Notes: generated from the sequence alone by a model not told the origin. DNA of 60,280 nt from an uncultured Paracoccaceae bacterium (GCA_947497185.1 CANMFL010000007.1:1-60280); one strand, 5' to 3'. Counted from the first letter of the stretch, positions 7,609 through 17,071 are shown. A program made the numbers and translations.

Positions 7609-9125
7609 GCGGCTGTGTCCTTCATCTCGTCTGTGGCGGCATGCATGATGTCCTGCTCCGTGGCACCACGTGGGAAGGTCGCAGAAATCTGCCCTTCTTG
7701 CATGACAACAATCCGATCAGCGGTGCCGATGACCTCTGGCAAATCCGAGGAAATCATCAGGATTCCGGCCCCCTTCCGCGCAAGATCCCGCATCAAGTGA
7801 TAAATGCCGGCCTTGGCGTTCACATCAATGCCGCGTGTTGGTTCGATAAAAATCAAAAGTTTCGGGTCCATCGCCAGCCAACGGGCGACAATGGCTTTTT
7901 GTTGGTTGCCCCCCGAAAGCCCACGAATGTCCTGATCGTAAGACGCGGCACGGATATCCATTTGGTCCAGCAGATCATCAATCCGCGAAATATCAGCAAT
8001 CGCGTTTTGTTTACTCGGGCCCCATAGCGGTGAAAAAGCGCGAGAGGTCAGCATGCCATTGTCGCGCACCGACTGCATCAGAACCAAACCCTCTTTTTTG
8101 CGGTCTCCCGGCAATAAACCAATGCCGCCTGAAATCGCCTCGCGGGCGGACCGGAACCGTGCATGTTTTCCGCCGAGCGTCACATCGCCGGACGTGAACG
8201 GAGCCTCGCCAAAAAGCGCCATCGCCAATGCAACACGACCAGCGCCCTGAATTCCGGCGAGGCCAACAATTTCGCCAGCACGCACGGACAGGTTGATGTT
8301 GTTAAGCTTGTCATTGCCCGCGTTTTTGACCTCTAGGACCGCAACCCCAAGTTCATCGTCCGTCGCCGCAGGGGCGTAAAAATCGTCGATATCACGTCCC
8401 ACCATTGCCCGCACAATGGCCTCCGGCGCAGGCACGTGAACAAATCGTTCAGCAATCTCGCCGTCTTTCAATACCGTAACGCGGTCCGCTAAGCGGGTGA
8501 TTTCGCGCATCCGATGGGTAATATAGATGATCGCGACCCCTCGCGCGCGCAGCATGTCCACGGTGTCGAACAATTCGGCGCATTCTGTGTCATTCAACGC
8601 AGCTGTCGGTTCATCCATCACAATAACGCGCGCGTCGAGTGACACCGCTTTGGCGATTTCCACCATTTGCTGCGTTGCAACATCCAACTCGCCCACGGGA
8701 GTGTCAGGATCAATACGTGCGCTTGATGCAAATAGTTCAAGAACGCGACGTGTCTCAGACCGCATCGTCGCTTCATCAATCAGCCCAAAACGCGTACGTG
8801 GCTCACGTCCCAGAAATAGGTTCTGGGCAACAGACCGTTCAGGCAGTAGCGAAAATTCCTGATAAATGACCGAAATTCCAGCCTGAAGCGATTGCACCGG
8901 ATGCGTAAAGCGCACGGTTTCGCCCGCCAACCGAATGTCACCAGCGTTTGCCTGATACACCCCCGACATGATCTTGATGAGCGTCGATTTTCCGGCACCG
9001 TTTTCGCCGACAAGGACCTGAACCTCGCCCGCACGAACATCAAAGCTGACGTCCGACAGAGCTTTGACACCTGGAAAGGTCTTCATGATGTTGCGCATTT
9101 CGATGACGGGAGCAGCCGCTGTCAT
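7605..9125 (-). CDS. Sugar ABC transporter ATPase with two nucleotide domains
   Basis: This 506-residue CUT2-type (RbsA/MglA) ATPase energises the importer. The first domain has Walker A G-E-N-G-A-G-K-S-T (about 40-48), an unusual signature E-L-D-V-A-T-Q-Q in place of LSGGQ, and Walker B V-I-V-M-D-E-P. The second has a degenerate Walker A (G-I-Q-G-A-G-R) but a good signature, L-S-G-G-N-Q-Q, which is normal for the family. The ATG at 9125 is chosen because it makes an ATGA overlap with the stop of the isomerase gene. A GTG four codons upstream would lengthen it slightly. Confidence 0.92.
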   Translation of the reverse strand: MTAAAPVIEMRNIMKTFPGVKALSDVSFDVRAGEVQVLVGENGAGKSTLIKIMSGVYQANAGDIRLAGETVRFTHPVQSLQAGISVIYQEFSLLPERSVAQNLFLGREPRTRFGLIDEATMRSETRRVLELFASSARIDPDTPVGELDVATQQMVEIAKAVSLDARVIVMDEPTAALNDTECAELFDTVDMLRARGVAIIYITHRMREITRLADRVTVLKDGEIAERFVHVPAPEAIVRAMVGRDIDDFYAPAATDDELGVAVLEVKNAGNDKLNNINLSVRAGEIVGLAGIQGAGRVALAMALFGEAPFTSGDVTLGGKHARFRSAREAISGGIGLLPGDRKKEGLVLMQSVRDNGMLTSRAFSPLWGPSKQNAIADISRIDDLLDQMDIRAASYDQDIRGLSGGNQQKAIVARWLAMDPKLLIFIEPTRGIDVNAKAGIYHLMRDLARKGAGILMISSDLPEVIGTADRIVVMQEGQISATFPRGATEQDIMHAATDEMKDTAA

Positions 9126-9970
9126 GATGCGTTCCACGTGGCGCGGACAAATGTGTGCGACTCGCGGATCAGTGTCTCAAGATCAGGAAACAAGGGCCGC
9201 CAAACCCGAGTCGCTGCAGCCAGTTCCGGAAGACCTGCACCAAACGCTTCGACCACCACATGGCCGTCAAAGCCCTGTGCCCGTGTCGCCGCAAACGCCG
9301 TCGAAAAATCGATTTGCCCCGTTCCCGGAATGCCGCGATCATTTTCAGAGACATGGAGGACGTGCATTTTAGACCCAAGGCGAGAAATGGCATCCGCCTG
9401 ATCTTTTTCTTCGATATTGGCATGAAAGGTGTCGTACATGATGCCGAACGCAGGGTGATCGACGGCTTTTACGTAGGCCTTCGCCTGCTCGACTGTATTG
9501 AGAAAATGGGTCTCAAACCGCGACAAAGGCTCTAAGGCCAGCAGATAGCCATCACGCGCTGCGCGTTCGGCCATCGCATGATGGGCCTCTGCGCCATATG
9601 CAATTTCGTCGGCGGACGGGCCTGACCCTGTGAAATGTCCGATTGGCGCATGAAACGGGCCGCCAACAGTCTGTGACCCCAACGCCGCGGCACAGTCTTG
9701 TATCCAATCAAGATGGGCACGGCCGCGTTTGCGAATGTCCGGATCAGACGACAGTGGGTTCGCTTCTGGGTCAGGTACAATCGAGGTTTGCGCCGCCTCA
9801 AGGCCTAGGTCTTTTAACGTCCGGCCAAGCCACGCATAGTGATCCGGCGATCCGTGCATCACGGGTACTTCGACGTGATCGTAGCCACAATCTGCAATCA
9901 ACTCGAGGTGGGGCATCGCCGTTTCGTCGATATGACCCGAGAGGCACAAGAGGTTAATCCCAAGTTTCAT
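9122..9970 (-). CDS. Sugar isomerase/epimerase, TIM barrel (AP_endonuc_2)
   Basis: This 282-residue protein has the pattern of xylose-isomerase-like TIM barrels such as ketose 3-epimerases. Candidate metal ligands are the Glu of A-L-E-P-L, the Asp and His of Y-D-T-F-H, the His of V-L-H-V-S-E-N-D-R and the Glu of V-V-V-E-A-F-G. The ATG at 9970 overlaps the dehydrogenase stop in an ATGA and has K-L-G-I-N at the N-terminus, as in relatives. It probably isomerises an oxidised or unusual sugar together with the adjacent dehydrogenase. The exact substrate cannot be read from sequence. Confidence 0.8.
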   Translation of the reverse strand: MKLGINLLCLSGHIDETAMPHLELIADCGYDHVEVPVMHGSPDHYAWLGRTLKDLGLEAAQTSIVPDPEANPLSSDPDIRKRGRAHLDWIQDCAAALGSQTVGGPFHAPIGHFTGSGPSADEIAYGAEAHHAMAERAARDGYLLALEPLSRFETHFLNTVEQAKAYVKAVDHPAFGIMYDTFHANIEEKDQADAISRLGSKMHVLHVSENDRGIPGTGQIDFSTAFAATRAQGFDGHVVVEAFGAGLPELAAATRVWRPLFPDLETLIRESHTFVRATWNAS

Positions 9971-11088
9971 AATTCGACCCATTTGCTGTCGTTCTTTGAA
10001 GACGTGACGCAGGCCGCTACGAACCGCATACCTGCAAGGCCATCAGCAATGTCTGGCAGGTCGGCATTAACGTGCCCTGCCCGCAGTGCTGCCGCCGCGT
10101 CAGTGTAGATATTGGCGAATGCTTCGAGGTATCCTTCGGGGTGGCCAGCCGGAATGCGCGACGCGGCAATCGCTGCTGGATCGGCCTGCGCACCCATCCG
10201 CGTCATGCGACGGGTCGGTTCGCCAAATGGCGTAAACCAAAGCACATTCGGATTTTCCTGCTGCCAGTGCAAACCACCCTTTTCGCCGTAAATACGGATC
10301 GACAGCCCATTTTCCTGACCCGGCGCGACCTGACTACAGCTAAGTGTGCCGCGCATCCCGCTGCCATATCGCAACAGCACATGGGCATTGTCGTCCAAGA
10401 CGCGATTTGCGCCAAAACTTTGGATGTCGGCGGCGACGCTTTGCACGTTTTCACCCGTCATAAAGCCCGCAAGATTATGGGCATGTGTGCCAATGTCACC
10501 CAACGCACCCCCTGCCCCTGCTCGCGCGGGATCTGTGCGCCATTCCGCCTGTTTGCTGCCTTGGGTTTCGACGGCTTCGGTCATCCAGTCTTGCAGGTAT
10601 TCGACATGCACCAGACGTAGCGCGCCCAAATCGCCGCGCGCAATCAGGGCACGGGCCTGTCGGACCATCGGATAACCTGTATAATTATGCGTCAGGATAA
10701 ACTGCGCGTCGCTATTCCGTGCGACCTGCGCCAAGGCTTGAGCTTCGGGCAGAGTCGCGGTGAGCGGCTTGTCACATAGAACATGAATGCCGCGGCGCAG
10801 AAACGCGGTCGCGGCGGCAGCGTGAAGATGGTTTGGTGTGACAATCGACACCGCCTCAATTCCGTCAGCGCGGGTCGCTTCCGCTTCGGCCATCTCGTCA
10901 AAGCTGGCATAGCTGCGCGACGGATCAAGACCCAGTTCAACAGCGCTTTGATGCGACCGCACGGGGTCAGAGGACAGTGCCCCCGCTAAAAGCACAAAGT
11001 TCCCATCCATCCGTGCAGCAATTCTGTGAACACCGCCGATAAACGCGCCCGTGCCGCCACCCACCATGCCAAGCCTGATCGGGTCCAT
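9967..11088 (-). CDS. Gfo/Idh/MocA-family sugar dehydrogenase
   Basis: This 373-residue NAD(P)-dependent oxidoreductase has a Rossmann fold beginning with M-V-G-G-G-T-G-A-F-I-G (residues 8-18) and the family motif C-D-K-P-L (catalytic Lys107). A later G-D-I-G-T-H-A-H-N-L segment holds the expected active-site His. Relatives oxidise or reduce sugars and inositols. It lies between two TIM-barrel isomerase genes, two bases after one and overlapping the other by four, so the three enzymes very likely act in one pathway on the sugar carried by the downstream ABC importer. Confidence 0.88.
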   Translation of the reverse strand: MDPIRLGMVGGGTGAFIGGVHRIAARMDGNFVLLAGALSSDPVRSHQSAVELGLDPSRSYASFDEMAEAEATRADGIEAVSIVTPNHLHAAAATAFLRRGIHVLCDKPLTATLPEAQALAQVARNSDAQFILTHNYTGYPMVRQARALIARGDLGALRLVHVEYLQDWMTEAVETQGSKQAEWRTDPARAGAGGALGDIGTHAHNLAGFMTGENVQSVAADIQSFGANRVLDDNAHVLLRYGSGMRGTLSCSQVAPGQENGLSIRIYGEKGGLHWQQENPNVLWFTPFGEPTRRMTRMGAQADPAAIAASRIPAGHPEGYLEAFANIYTDAAAALRAGHVNADLPDIADGLAGMRFVAACVTSSKNDSKWVEL

Positions 11089-11090
11089 AT

Positions 11091-12146
11091 CTATAGCCCC
11101 AACATTTTTAAATTCGCCGCTTGATCGACGCCGCCATCCGCGAAATCGTCAAACGCTTTTTCTGTGACGCGGATGATGTGATCGCGCACAAAGGCGGCCC
11201 CTTCGCGCGCCCCGTCCTCGGGGTGTTTGAGACAGCATTCCCATTCGACAACGGCCCATCCGTCAAATCCGGCGGCGGTCAGTTTCGAGAACACCGCACC
11301 GAAATCAACCTGCCCGTCCCCAAGGCTGCGGAAACGTCCTGCCCGATCAATCCACGGCTGATAACCACCATAAACACCTTGGCGACCTGTTGGATTGAGC
11401 TCTGCATCCTTGACGTGGAACATGCCGATCCTGTCAGCATAAATGTCGATGTTTTGTAGGTAATCCAGACACTGCAGCACATAGTGAGACGGATCGTACA
11501 GCATCTTGGCACGGGCGTGGTTGTTCACCCGCTCTAAAAACATTTCGAAGGTCACACCGTCATGCAGATCTTCGCCGGGGTGAATTTCATAACACACATC
11601 CACGCCGTTTTCTTCGGCGTGATCGAGCAACGGACGCCAGCGTTTTGCCAATTCGTCAAACGCAGTCTCAACCAAACCTGCGGGGCGTTGCGGCCAAGGG
11701 TATAGATAGGGCCACGCCAAAGCGCCGGAAAACGTACCCAACGCTGACAGTCCCATATTACGCGAGGCGCTAATGGCCATGCGCACTTGATCGGTGGCCC
11801 ATGCCTGCCGCGCGGCGGGATTGCCCTGCACGATTGGTGCGGCGAACCCATCAAACGATAAATCATACGCAGGATGAACGGCGACAAGCTGGCCTTGCAG
11901 ATGCGCCGAAAGTTCGGTCACTGCGACGCCATTTGCAGCGGCTACGCCAATAATCTCATCGCAATAGCCTTTCGACGATGCGGCCTTTTCCAGATCAAAA
12001 AATCGCTGGTCCCAGCTAGGCAACTGCACACCGAGATAACCGCATTGAGCAGCCCATTCGGTGATACCATGCCACGTATTGAACGGCGCTTCGTCGCTTG
12101 CAAACTGTGCAAGAAACAAGGCTGGGCCCTTCATCGTCTCCATCAT
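11091..12146 (-). CDS. Sugar isomerase/epimerase, TIM barrel, first operon gene
   Basis: This is a 351-residue member of the xylose-isomerase-like TIM-barrel group, longer than the 282-residue paralogue in the same operon. Candidate metal-binding residues sit in C-Y-E-I-H-P-G-E-D, L-Y-D-P-S-H, M-F-H-V-K-D-A and V-V-E-W-E. A GGGGGGAG ribosome binding site seven bases upstream fixes the ATG at 12146. Longer sugar dehydratase/isomerase relatives such as IolE have a similar size, but I cannot assign the reaction. It is the promoter-proximal gene of the operon and faces the LacI regulator. Confidence 0.8.
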   Translation of the reverse strand: MMETMKGPALFLAQFASDEAPFNTWHGITEWAAQCGYLGVQLPSWDQRFFDLEKAASSKGYCDEIIGVAAANGVAVTELSAHLQGQLVAVHPAYDLSFDGFAAPIVQGNPAARQAWATDQVRMAISASRNMGLSALGTFSGALAWPYLYPWPQRPAGLVETAFDELAKRWRPLLDHAEENGVDVCYEIHPGEDLHDGVTFEMFLERVNNHARAKMLYDPSHYVLQCLDYLQNIDIYADRIGMFHVKDAELNPTGRQGVYGGYQPWIDRAGRFRSLGDGQVDFGAVFSKLTAAGFDGWAVVEWECCLKHPEDGAREGAAFVRDHIIRVTEKAFDDFADGGVDQAANLKMLGL

Positions 12147-12186
12147 CTTGGCTCCCCCCAATATGATATCGAATTATATTCCTCAA

Positions 12187-12242
12187 GTAATCGATTACAT
12201 CATCCGCTGGGTTGAAATCAAGTTAAATTTGTAATCGTTTGC
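12187..12242. promoter_or_regulatory. Two LacI-type operator candidates
   Basis: GTAATCGATTAC (12187-12198) is a perfect 12-bp palindrome with the central CG typical of LacI-family sites. GTAATCGTTTGC (12231-12242) matches it at 10 of 12 positions. Their centres are 44 bp apart, close to four helical turns, in the divergent spacer between the sugar operon and the LacI gene. Cooperative binding and autoregulation are plausible. Confidence 0.7.
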
Positions 12243-12255
12243 ACGAAACAATATT

Positions 12256-13251
12256 ATGGGCGTCATGAACAGCAAAATTCGCATCTCAGATGTCGCCGCC
12301 CTTGCGGGTGTTTCGACGGCTACCGTCAGCCGCACTTTGGCGAACCCTGACAAGGTCGGAAAAGCCATGCGCGAAAAGGTGCAAGAGGCTGTGCGCGTTA
12401 CAGGATATCAGATCAACGCCGCCGCACGAGATTTGCGTCAGCGGCGTGCCCGATCAATTTTGATCCTTGCCCCGAACCTGTCGAACACATTTTTCAGCAG
12501 CATTTTTGCGGCCGTTCAAGAAGAAGCCAGCGCCGCTGATCTGACCGTTCAGATTTCCGACAGCAACATCGGACGTGAAAAGATCGCAACGCTGGGTCAG
12601 GATGGTCGGGCAGACGGCATCATCCTGCTGGACGGTGGCTTGGACCCTGAAATTGTGAACGGCTGGCGTTTGCCGGTTGTGCAGCTGTGCGAATGGAACG
12701 ACGCTTATGATGCGCCGTCCGTTTGCATTGACAATACTGCAGCCGTCGAACTGGCCGTCGACCACCTTGTTCAGCTTGGGCATCGCGATTTGCTGCATAT
12801 CGAAGGCCCGAAAGACAACATTCTAGCGATCACCCGTCGCGACGGATTTCTAAGCGCCACGAACGCGAGCGGTGTCAAAGCGTCGATCATGGCTGGGGAT
12901 TTCACAATCCAATCTGGTGCCAAGGTTGCCCATCTTTGGGCAGCTTTAGATCAACGGCCCACCGGTGTGATCTGTGCGTCTGACGAATGCGCCCTTGGCT
13001 TTATTTCCGAGGTGATGCGATTGGGCTTTGATGTCCCTGAACAGGTTAGTGTGGTCGGGTTTGACGATATTGAATTCGCGGACCGGTTCAATCCATCCCT
13101 GACGACGATCCACCAGCCACGCGGCGAGATCGGCAGGCAAGGTGCGCAGTGCCTCATCGCCATGCTGACAAACAAAGACGTGGCGGTCGTGCCACCAAAA
13201 GAAGTCCACGCGCACCTTGTCACGCGGGTCTCAACGTCCCGCGCATTGTGA
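12256..13251 (+). CDS. LacI-family transcriptional regulator
   Basis: This 331-residue protein has an N-terminal helix-turn-helix (I-S-D-V-A-A-L-A-G-V-S-T-A-T-V-S-R, about 10-27) and hinge helix, followed by a periplasmic-binding-protein-like effector domain including V-V-G-F-D-D-I-E-F. It probably represses the divergent sugar operon and responds to its substrate or an intermediate. A second ATG lies three codons in. Neither start has a strong ribosome binding site, and the second operator candidate ends only 13 bases upstream, so strong autoregulation is likely. The LacI family is clear; the inducer is unknown. Confidence 0.92.
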   Translation: MGVMNSKIRISDVAALAGVSTATVSRTLANPDKVGKAMREKVQEAVRVTGYQINAAARDLRQRRARSILILAPNLSNTFFSSIFAAVQEEASAADLTVQISDSNIGREKIATLGQDGRADGIILLDGGLDPEIVNGWRLPVVQLCEWNDAYDAPSVCIDNTAAVELAVDHLVQLGHRDLLHIEGPKDNILAITRRDGFLSATNASGVKASIMAGDFTIQSGAKVAHLWAALDQRPTGVICASDECALGFISEVMRLGFDVPEQVSVVGFDDIEFADRFNPSLTTIHQPRGEIGRQGAQCLIAMLTNKDVAVVPPKEVHAHLVTRVSTSRAL

Positions 13252-13253
13252 TT

Positions 13254-13279
13254 GGTGGGCCATCGTCAATGGCTCCACC
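13254..13279. terminator. Hairpin between convergent genes
   Basis: GGTGG and CCAT (13254-13263) pair with ATGG and CCACC (13269-13279), giving a nine-pair stem with a small internal mismatch and a five-base loop. It sits in the 37-base gap between the LacI stop and the oppositely oriented phosphatase stop, so it may terminate both. There is no strong T-run. Confidence 0.45.
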
Positions 13280-13288
13280 TATCTAAAA

Positions 13289-14245
13289 TCAAACGTCGGT
13301 AAGTACGATAACAGACCTGTCGTCAGAAAAATCGGTCGCAGTTGACCCTTTTACATTCGGGTATTTGCTCACCTTATGGGGGTCGATGACTTCGATTTCA
13401 GCGAAGGTTTGTTCCCAAGCCGCTAACGCGACGTCTGTTGGAAGCGCGAAGTAACCGTCAGAAAACAGCTCCAACGTCTTGATCTCATTGAGGTCCAAAG
13501 TGACGTCGATGACGTCTTTCAGCGACGTCGCATTGCCGTTCAACACAGAAAATCCAAGAGCGTGATTGTCATCGTTCCCATAGTCGTTCTGCGATTTGAT
13601 GCCATCGCGCAGGAACGTTTCGATAACGTCCGGTTCTGCGATCTTAGCAAGGTTTTCCGTGACTGTGGCGATCACATTTGTTGCTTCTTCCGCGCTCAGG
13701 ACGCCTTCGCTGATGCAGGTGTCGATCCCTTGGAAAATAGCACGCCGTGCGACCATTTCGGTTTCGTTAGGATCAGTCAGTCTGGTCGATAGCAGTTTAA
13801 AGACTTCCACCCGAGCAGCAGTCGATACGTCATCAATAGACTTCTCGTGGCGATAAATTGTTGTCCCGTTGACGCGAATTCCGCTGTCGCCAGCCACAAT
13901 GAGCCGCACAGTTTTCGGACCGATAAGCGCCAGTGCTAATGTCGACGTTGGCAAGCTTTGGTAGCCCATGCCTGCCGACGCATTTGCCAATTCAGAGCTA
14001 AGCGCTGACATTAAATCTTTGACGGAAACGTCGAAATTTTGCGGATCAGAAAAAAGTCGTCCGCAATAGCGCGACACGGTTTCAGCGGCGAACAAACCGG
14101 AACTTTTGCCCGTCACCCCTTTTATGCCGCGCGGGTCCGTTGCGCCATCAAAGATTCCGAAAACGTCCGGCATTGCCAGCACAACATCGTCACTTGGTAT
14201 GATCCCAGCTCGGTCTTTCGGATGGGAAAAGACATCTACTCTCAT
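13289..14245 (-). CDS. PP2C-like (PPM) protein phosphatase
   Basis: This 318-residue protein has the metal-binding signatures of PPM phosphatases in order: G-I-F-D33-G34, A-G-D120-S-G, F-S-D263-G-Y and S-D-D309-R-S near the C-terminus. No membrane or extra regulatory domain is seen, so it should be soluble. The ATG at 14245 is taken because the homology starts there (M-R-V-D-V-F) and GAGG precedes it. It is 58 bases after the last gene of an ABC importer operon on the same strand. A Ser/Thr phosphatase is unusual there; it could act on a protein, or dephosphorylate an imported phosphate ester. Both are inference. Confidence 0.75.
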   Translation of the reverse strand: MRVDVFSHPKDRAGIIPSDDVVLAMPDVFGIFDGATDPRGIKGVTGKSSGLFAAETVSRYCGRLFSDPQNFDVSVKDLMSALSSELANASAGMGYQSLPTSTLALALIGPKTVRLIVAGDSGIRVNGTTIYRHEKSIDDVSTAARVEVFKLLSTRLTDPNETEMVARRAIFQGIDTCISEGVLSAEEATNVIATVTENLAKIAEPDVIETFLRDGIKSQNDYGNDDNHALGFSVLNGNATSLKDVIDVTLDLNEIKTLELFSDGYFALPTDVALAAWEQTFAEIEVIDPHKVSKYPNVKGSTATDFSDDRSVIVLTDV

Positions 14246-14303
14246 GACTGGCCTCGTGTTGTGATTGCCTTGCGGCAAGGTACTAATAATTTGTAGAGGC
14301 AGA

Positions 14304-15980
14304 TCATGTGAACGACCCTTCTTTGTCATCCGAGAGACGGAACACCGCGTAGACACACAGGCCCGTGCTGACCAACAAAATGGTCGACAAAGCCGCAGCA
14401 AGTCCAAATTCACCATCCAACACCGAGATGTAGATTTTGACTGGCATCGTCGCGGTTCCGGAGGTGTACAGGATCAGCGTCGAGGACAGCTCGTTAATCG
14501 CGGTGATAAAGCTCAGCAATGCGCCAACGATCATACCGGGGAAAATCAACGGCACCGTTACTTTGGCAAATGCACTGAGCGGCGACGCGCCAAGATTGAT
14601 TGCGGCTTCTTCAAGCGATGGTTTGATCTGGCGCAGGTTGTTGGTCGTCGCACGGACGCCATATGGCAGCCTGCGAATGAAGTAGATCATAATGATGATA
14701 ACCGCAGTGCCCGTAAGGTCGAACCAATCAGACCGGAAAGTTGTCACAAAACCGATCGCAATCACGACGCCCGGTACGAGGTAAGGCACCATCATCAGCA
14801 CATCAATTGCACCGGAAACGGCGGTGTCGCGTCTGACGATCAGGTAAGAAATCAAGCTTGAGAAAATCGCGATCAACACAACAGCGGTCAACGCGAAGAT
14901 GAAGCTGTTGGAAATGGCCTCAGGCGCATCTGACAAAACGCGCGCGTAGCTCGTCAATCCAAAACCCGGTTGGAACACGGGGCCCTTGGTATTCAGGAAC
15001 GACGTGTAGACCACAACCAAAGTCGGGAACATCGCGATACCTACGACAAGGTAGCAATAAGCATGCATCAAAACGTTGCGGACGCCTTCGATCTTGTCAG
15101 GTTTGGGAAGGTTGGTCAGCGCACTGGCATAGCGACGCTTTGCCAAAATGCGACGTTGCACAACGAGGGCAATAATCGAAATGCCCATCATGATGATCGA
15201 CACAGTCACGGCCATCGTAGGCTTTCCGCCCAGTTCCGACGTGTAAGCGGAATATGCGATTGTGGACAGTGTTCTGAAACCGCGCCCCAGAATTGCTGGC
15301 GTACCGAAATCAGCAATCGACAGAACGAAACAGATGATCGCGCCTGTACTGATTGCCGGAAAGACGAGAGGCAATGTGACCTTGAAAAATGTCGACATCG
15401 GACCGCAGCCAAGATTGCGGGCAGCATCCTCAAAAGATTTGTTGACCGACATCAGCGCGTTTTGGGTCATTAGGTAGACAAACGGAAAGAACTTGAGCGT
15501 GAAAACAAGGATCACGCCGTGGGCCCCGTAGATCGTCGGGATGTCGATGCCAAATCGTCCAAAAAAGTTGGTGATAAAGCCATTCGAGCCGAGCATCATG
15601 ATCCATGCGTAGGCACCGATGAACGGCGGCGATACGAGCACCAGAATGGCAAGCGTGGATACGATAGCTTTGCCTTTGATCTGAAACCGCGCTGTGAAAA
15701 ACGCAAGCGGTACGCCGATCAAACAAGCGCCCAATGTGCCCAAGCCCCCGACAAACAGCGTGTTCCAAAGCCCTTTGAGGTAGTAATTTCGCGTGAAGAC
15801 GGTGACATAATTGTCCAACGTGACAGCGCCCGTGTCTTCATCAAGAAAACTGACGAAAAACACGCTGAAAACTGGAAGGATCAGCAGGACAAACAGAACA
15901 GCCAAGACAACCACGGTCGCAATGTTCCAGAAATCCAACCTGCGTTTAAAGCCGCTCAGGAATGAAGGCGCAGTGGTCAT
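14304..15980 (-). CDS. Iron/sugar-phosphate-type ABC permease, fused
   Basis: This 558-residue protein carries two permease domains in one chain (about 12 membrane spans), as in FbpB/AfuB-type importers. Each half has an EAA loop: E-D-A-A-R-N-L-G-C-G and E-E-A-A-I-N-L-G-A-S. The ATG overlaps the ATPase stop by four bases. The family was named for ferric iron, but relatives such as AfuABC carry hexose phosphates and others carry 2-aminoethylphosphonate. The neighbouring phosphatase and ROK regulator make an organophosphate ligand a reasonable alternative. Confidence 0.88.
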   Translation of the reverse strand: MTTAPSFLSGFKRRLDFWNIATVVVLAVLFVLLILPVFSVFFVSFLDEDTGAVTLDNYVTVFTRNYYLKGLWNTLFVGGLGTLGACLIGVPLAFFTARFQIKGKAIVSTLAILVLVSPPFIGAYAWIMMLGSNGFITNFFGRFGIDIPTIYGAHGVILVFTLKFFPFVYLMTQNALMSVNKSFEDAARNLGCGPMSTFFKVTLPLVFPAISTGAIICFVLSIADFGTPAILGRGFRTLSTIAYSAYTSELGGKPTMAVTVSIIMMGISIIALVVQRRILAKRRYASALTNLPKPDKIEGVRNVLMHAYCYLVVGIAMFPTLVVVYTSFLNTKGPVFQPGFGLTSYARVLSDAPEAISNSFIFALTAVVLIAIFSSLISYLIVRRDTAVSGAIDVLMMVPYLVPGVVIAIGFVTTFRSDWFDLTGTAVIIIMIYFIRRLPYGVRATTNNLRQIKPSLEEAAINLGASPLSAFAKVTVPLIFPGMIVGALLSFITAINELSSTLILYTSGTATMPVKIYISVLDGEFGLAAALSTILLVSTGLCVYAVFRLSDDKEGSFT

Positions 15981-17053
15981 ACGATCCGCGCTCCTGTTTC
16001 GGTGTCTTCGAACAACAACACGTCGTCACGGTTGATTACTGCGTAACAGCTATCGCCGACGGTCATGCTAATCACTTCTGGGCTTGGACGGGTAATCGAT
16101 TTGATTACCTCGCCGTTCGTGGCAGCAACGTGCAGTTCGATCTCGCGACCGATAAAGCTGATTTGCTCAATTTTACCAGCGATCGACAACTGGTTTGTGT
16201 CGACAGATGCGTCCTTTTGAATTTTGACCAGCTCTGGACGGATGGCAGCAATAGCAGCCACGTCTAGCGCTTCCGCGTTAAGCTGCGCGTTCGCGGCGAC
16301 CATATGCAGGCCCTCGGCGCGGTTTTCCATTGTCAAAAAGTTGTTGCCGCCGACAAAGCTAGCAACGAATTTATTGGCGGGCTGGTCATAAATTTCGAAT
16401 GGTGGTGCCGCCTGCTGGATGACGCCGTTAAACATCACACAAACCACGTCGGACATGGCGAGCGCTTCTTCTTGGTCGTGGGTCACATAGACCGTTGTCA
16501 TGCCAAGGCTCTGCTGGATTTTGCGCAACTCGGCACGCAGTTCCACCCGCAGTTTTGCGTCCAAGTTAGACAGCGGTTCGTCCATCAACAAAACAGACGA
16601 TTCAACCACGATTGCGCGCGCCAGACCGACACGTTGTTGCTGGCCCCCGCTCAATTCATGGGGCATCCGTTTCGCGAAATTTTCAAGCTGGACCATGCGC
16701 AAGGCACGATCAACACGCTCACTTAACTCGGCGGCAGCGACTTTGCGTTGCTTCAACCCGAAGGCCACGTTGTCGAACACGCTCAGATGCGGGAAGACCG
16801 CGTAATCCTGAAACACCATCGCGACATTGCGCTTATGCGCGGGCAGTTCTTGAATTTCGGCGCCGTCAACGGCGATGGTGCCAGCATTCTGAAAATGAAA
16901 CCCGGCAATTGTGCGCAGCAACGTTGTTTTGCCACAGCCACTAGGGCCTAAAAGGGTATAAAATTGGCCAGATTTGATCGAAATGTCGATCTCGGACAGG
17001 GCAACGACTGGGCCATAAAGCTTGCGAACGCCTGAAATTTCAACGGATGACAT
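15977..17053 (-). CDS. ABC importer ATPase, PotA/FbpC type
   Basis: This 358-residue ATPase has Walker A G-P-S-G-C-G-K-T-T (about 37-45), signature L-S-G-G-Q-Q-Q-R and Walker B V-L-L-M-D-E-P. The C-terminal 110 residues form a TOBE-like regulatory domain. AAGGAAAC precedes the ATG. It works with the fused permease (overlapping by four bases) and the binding protein encoded upstream. Confidence 0.92.
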   Translation of the reverse strand: MSSVEISGVRKLYGPVVALSEIDISIKSGQFYTLLGPSGCGKTTLLRTIAGFHFQNAGTIAVDGAEIQELPAHKRNVAMVFQDYAVFPHLSVFDNVAFGLKQRKVAAAELSERVDRALRMVQLENFAKRMPHELSGGQQQRVGLARAIVVESSVLLMDEPLSNLDAKLRVELRAELRKIQQSLGMTTVYVTHDQEEALAMSDVVCVMFNGVIQQAAPPFEIYDQPANKFVASFVGGNNFLTMENRAEGLHMVAANAQLNAEALDVAAIAAIRPELVKIQKDASVDTNQLSIAGKIEQISFIGREIELHVAATNGEVIKSITRPSPEVISMTVGDSCYAVINRDDVLLFEDTETGARIV

Positions 17054-17071
17054 GGTAGTTTCCTTTGTTGT

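Noticed and set aside
14265..14861. Long plus-strand frames opposite the ABC permease
   Set aside because: They are rich in Arg, Gln, Asn and His with no pattern, as expected from the antisense of a hydrophobic membrane gene.
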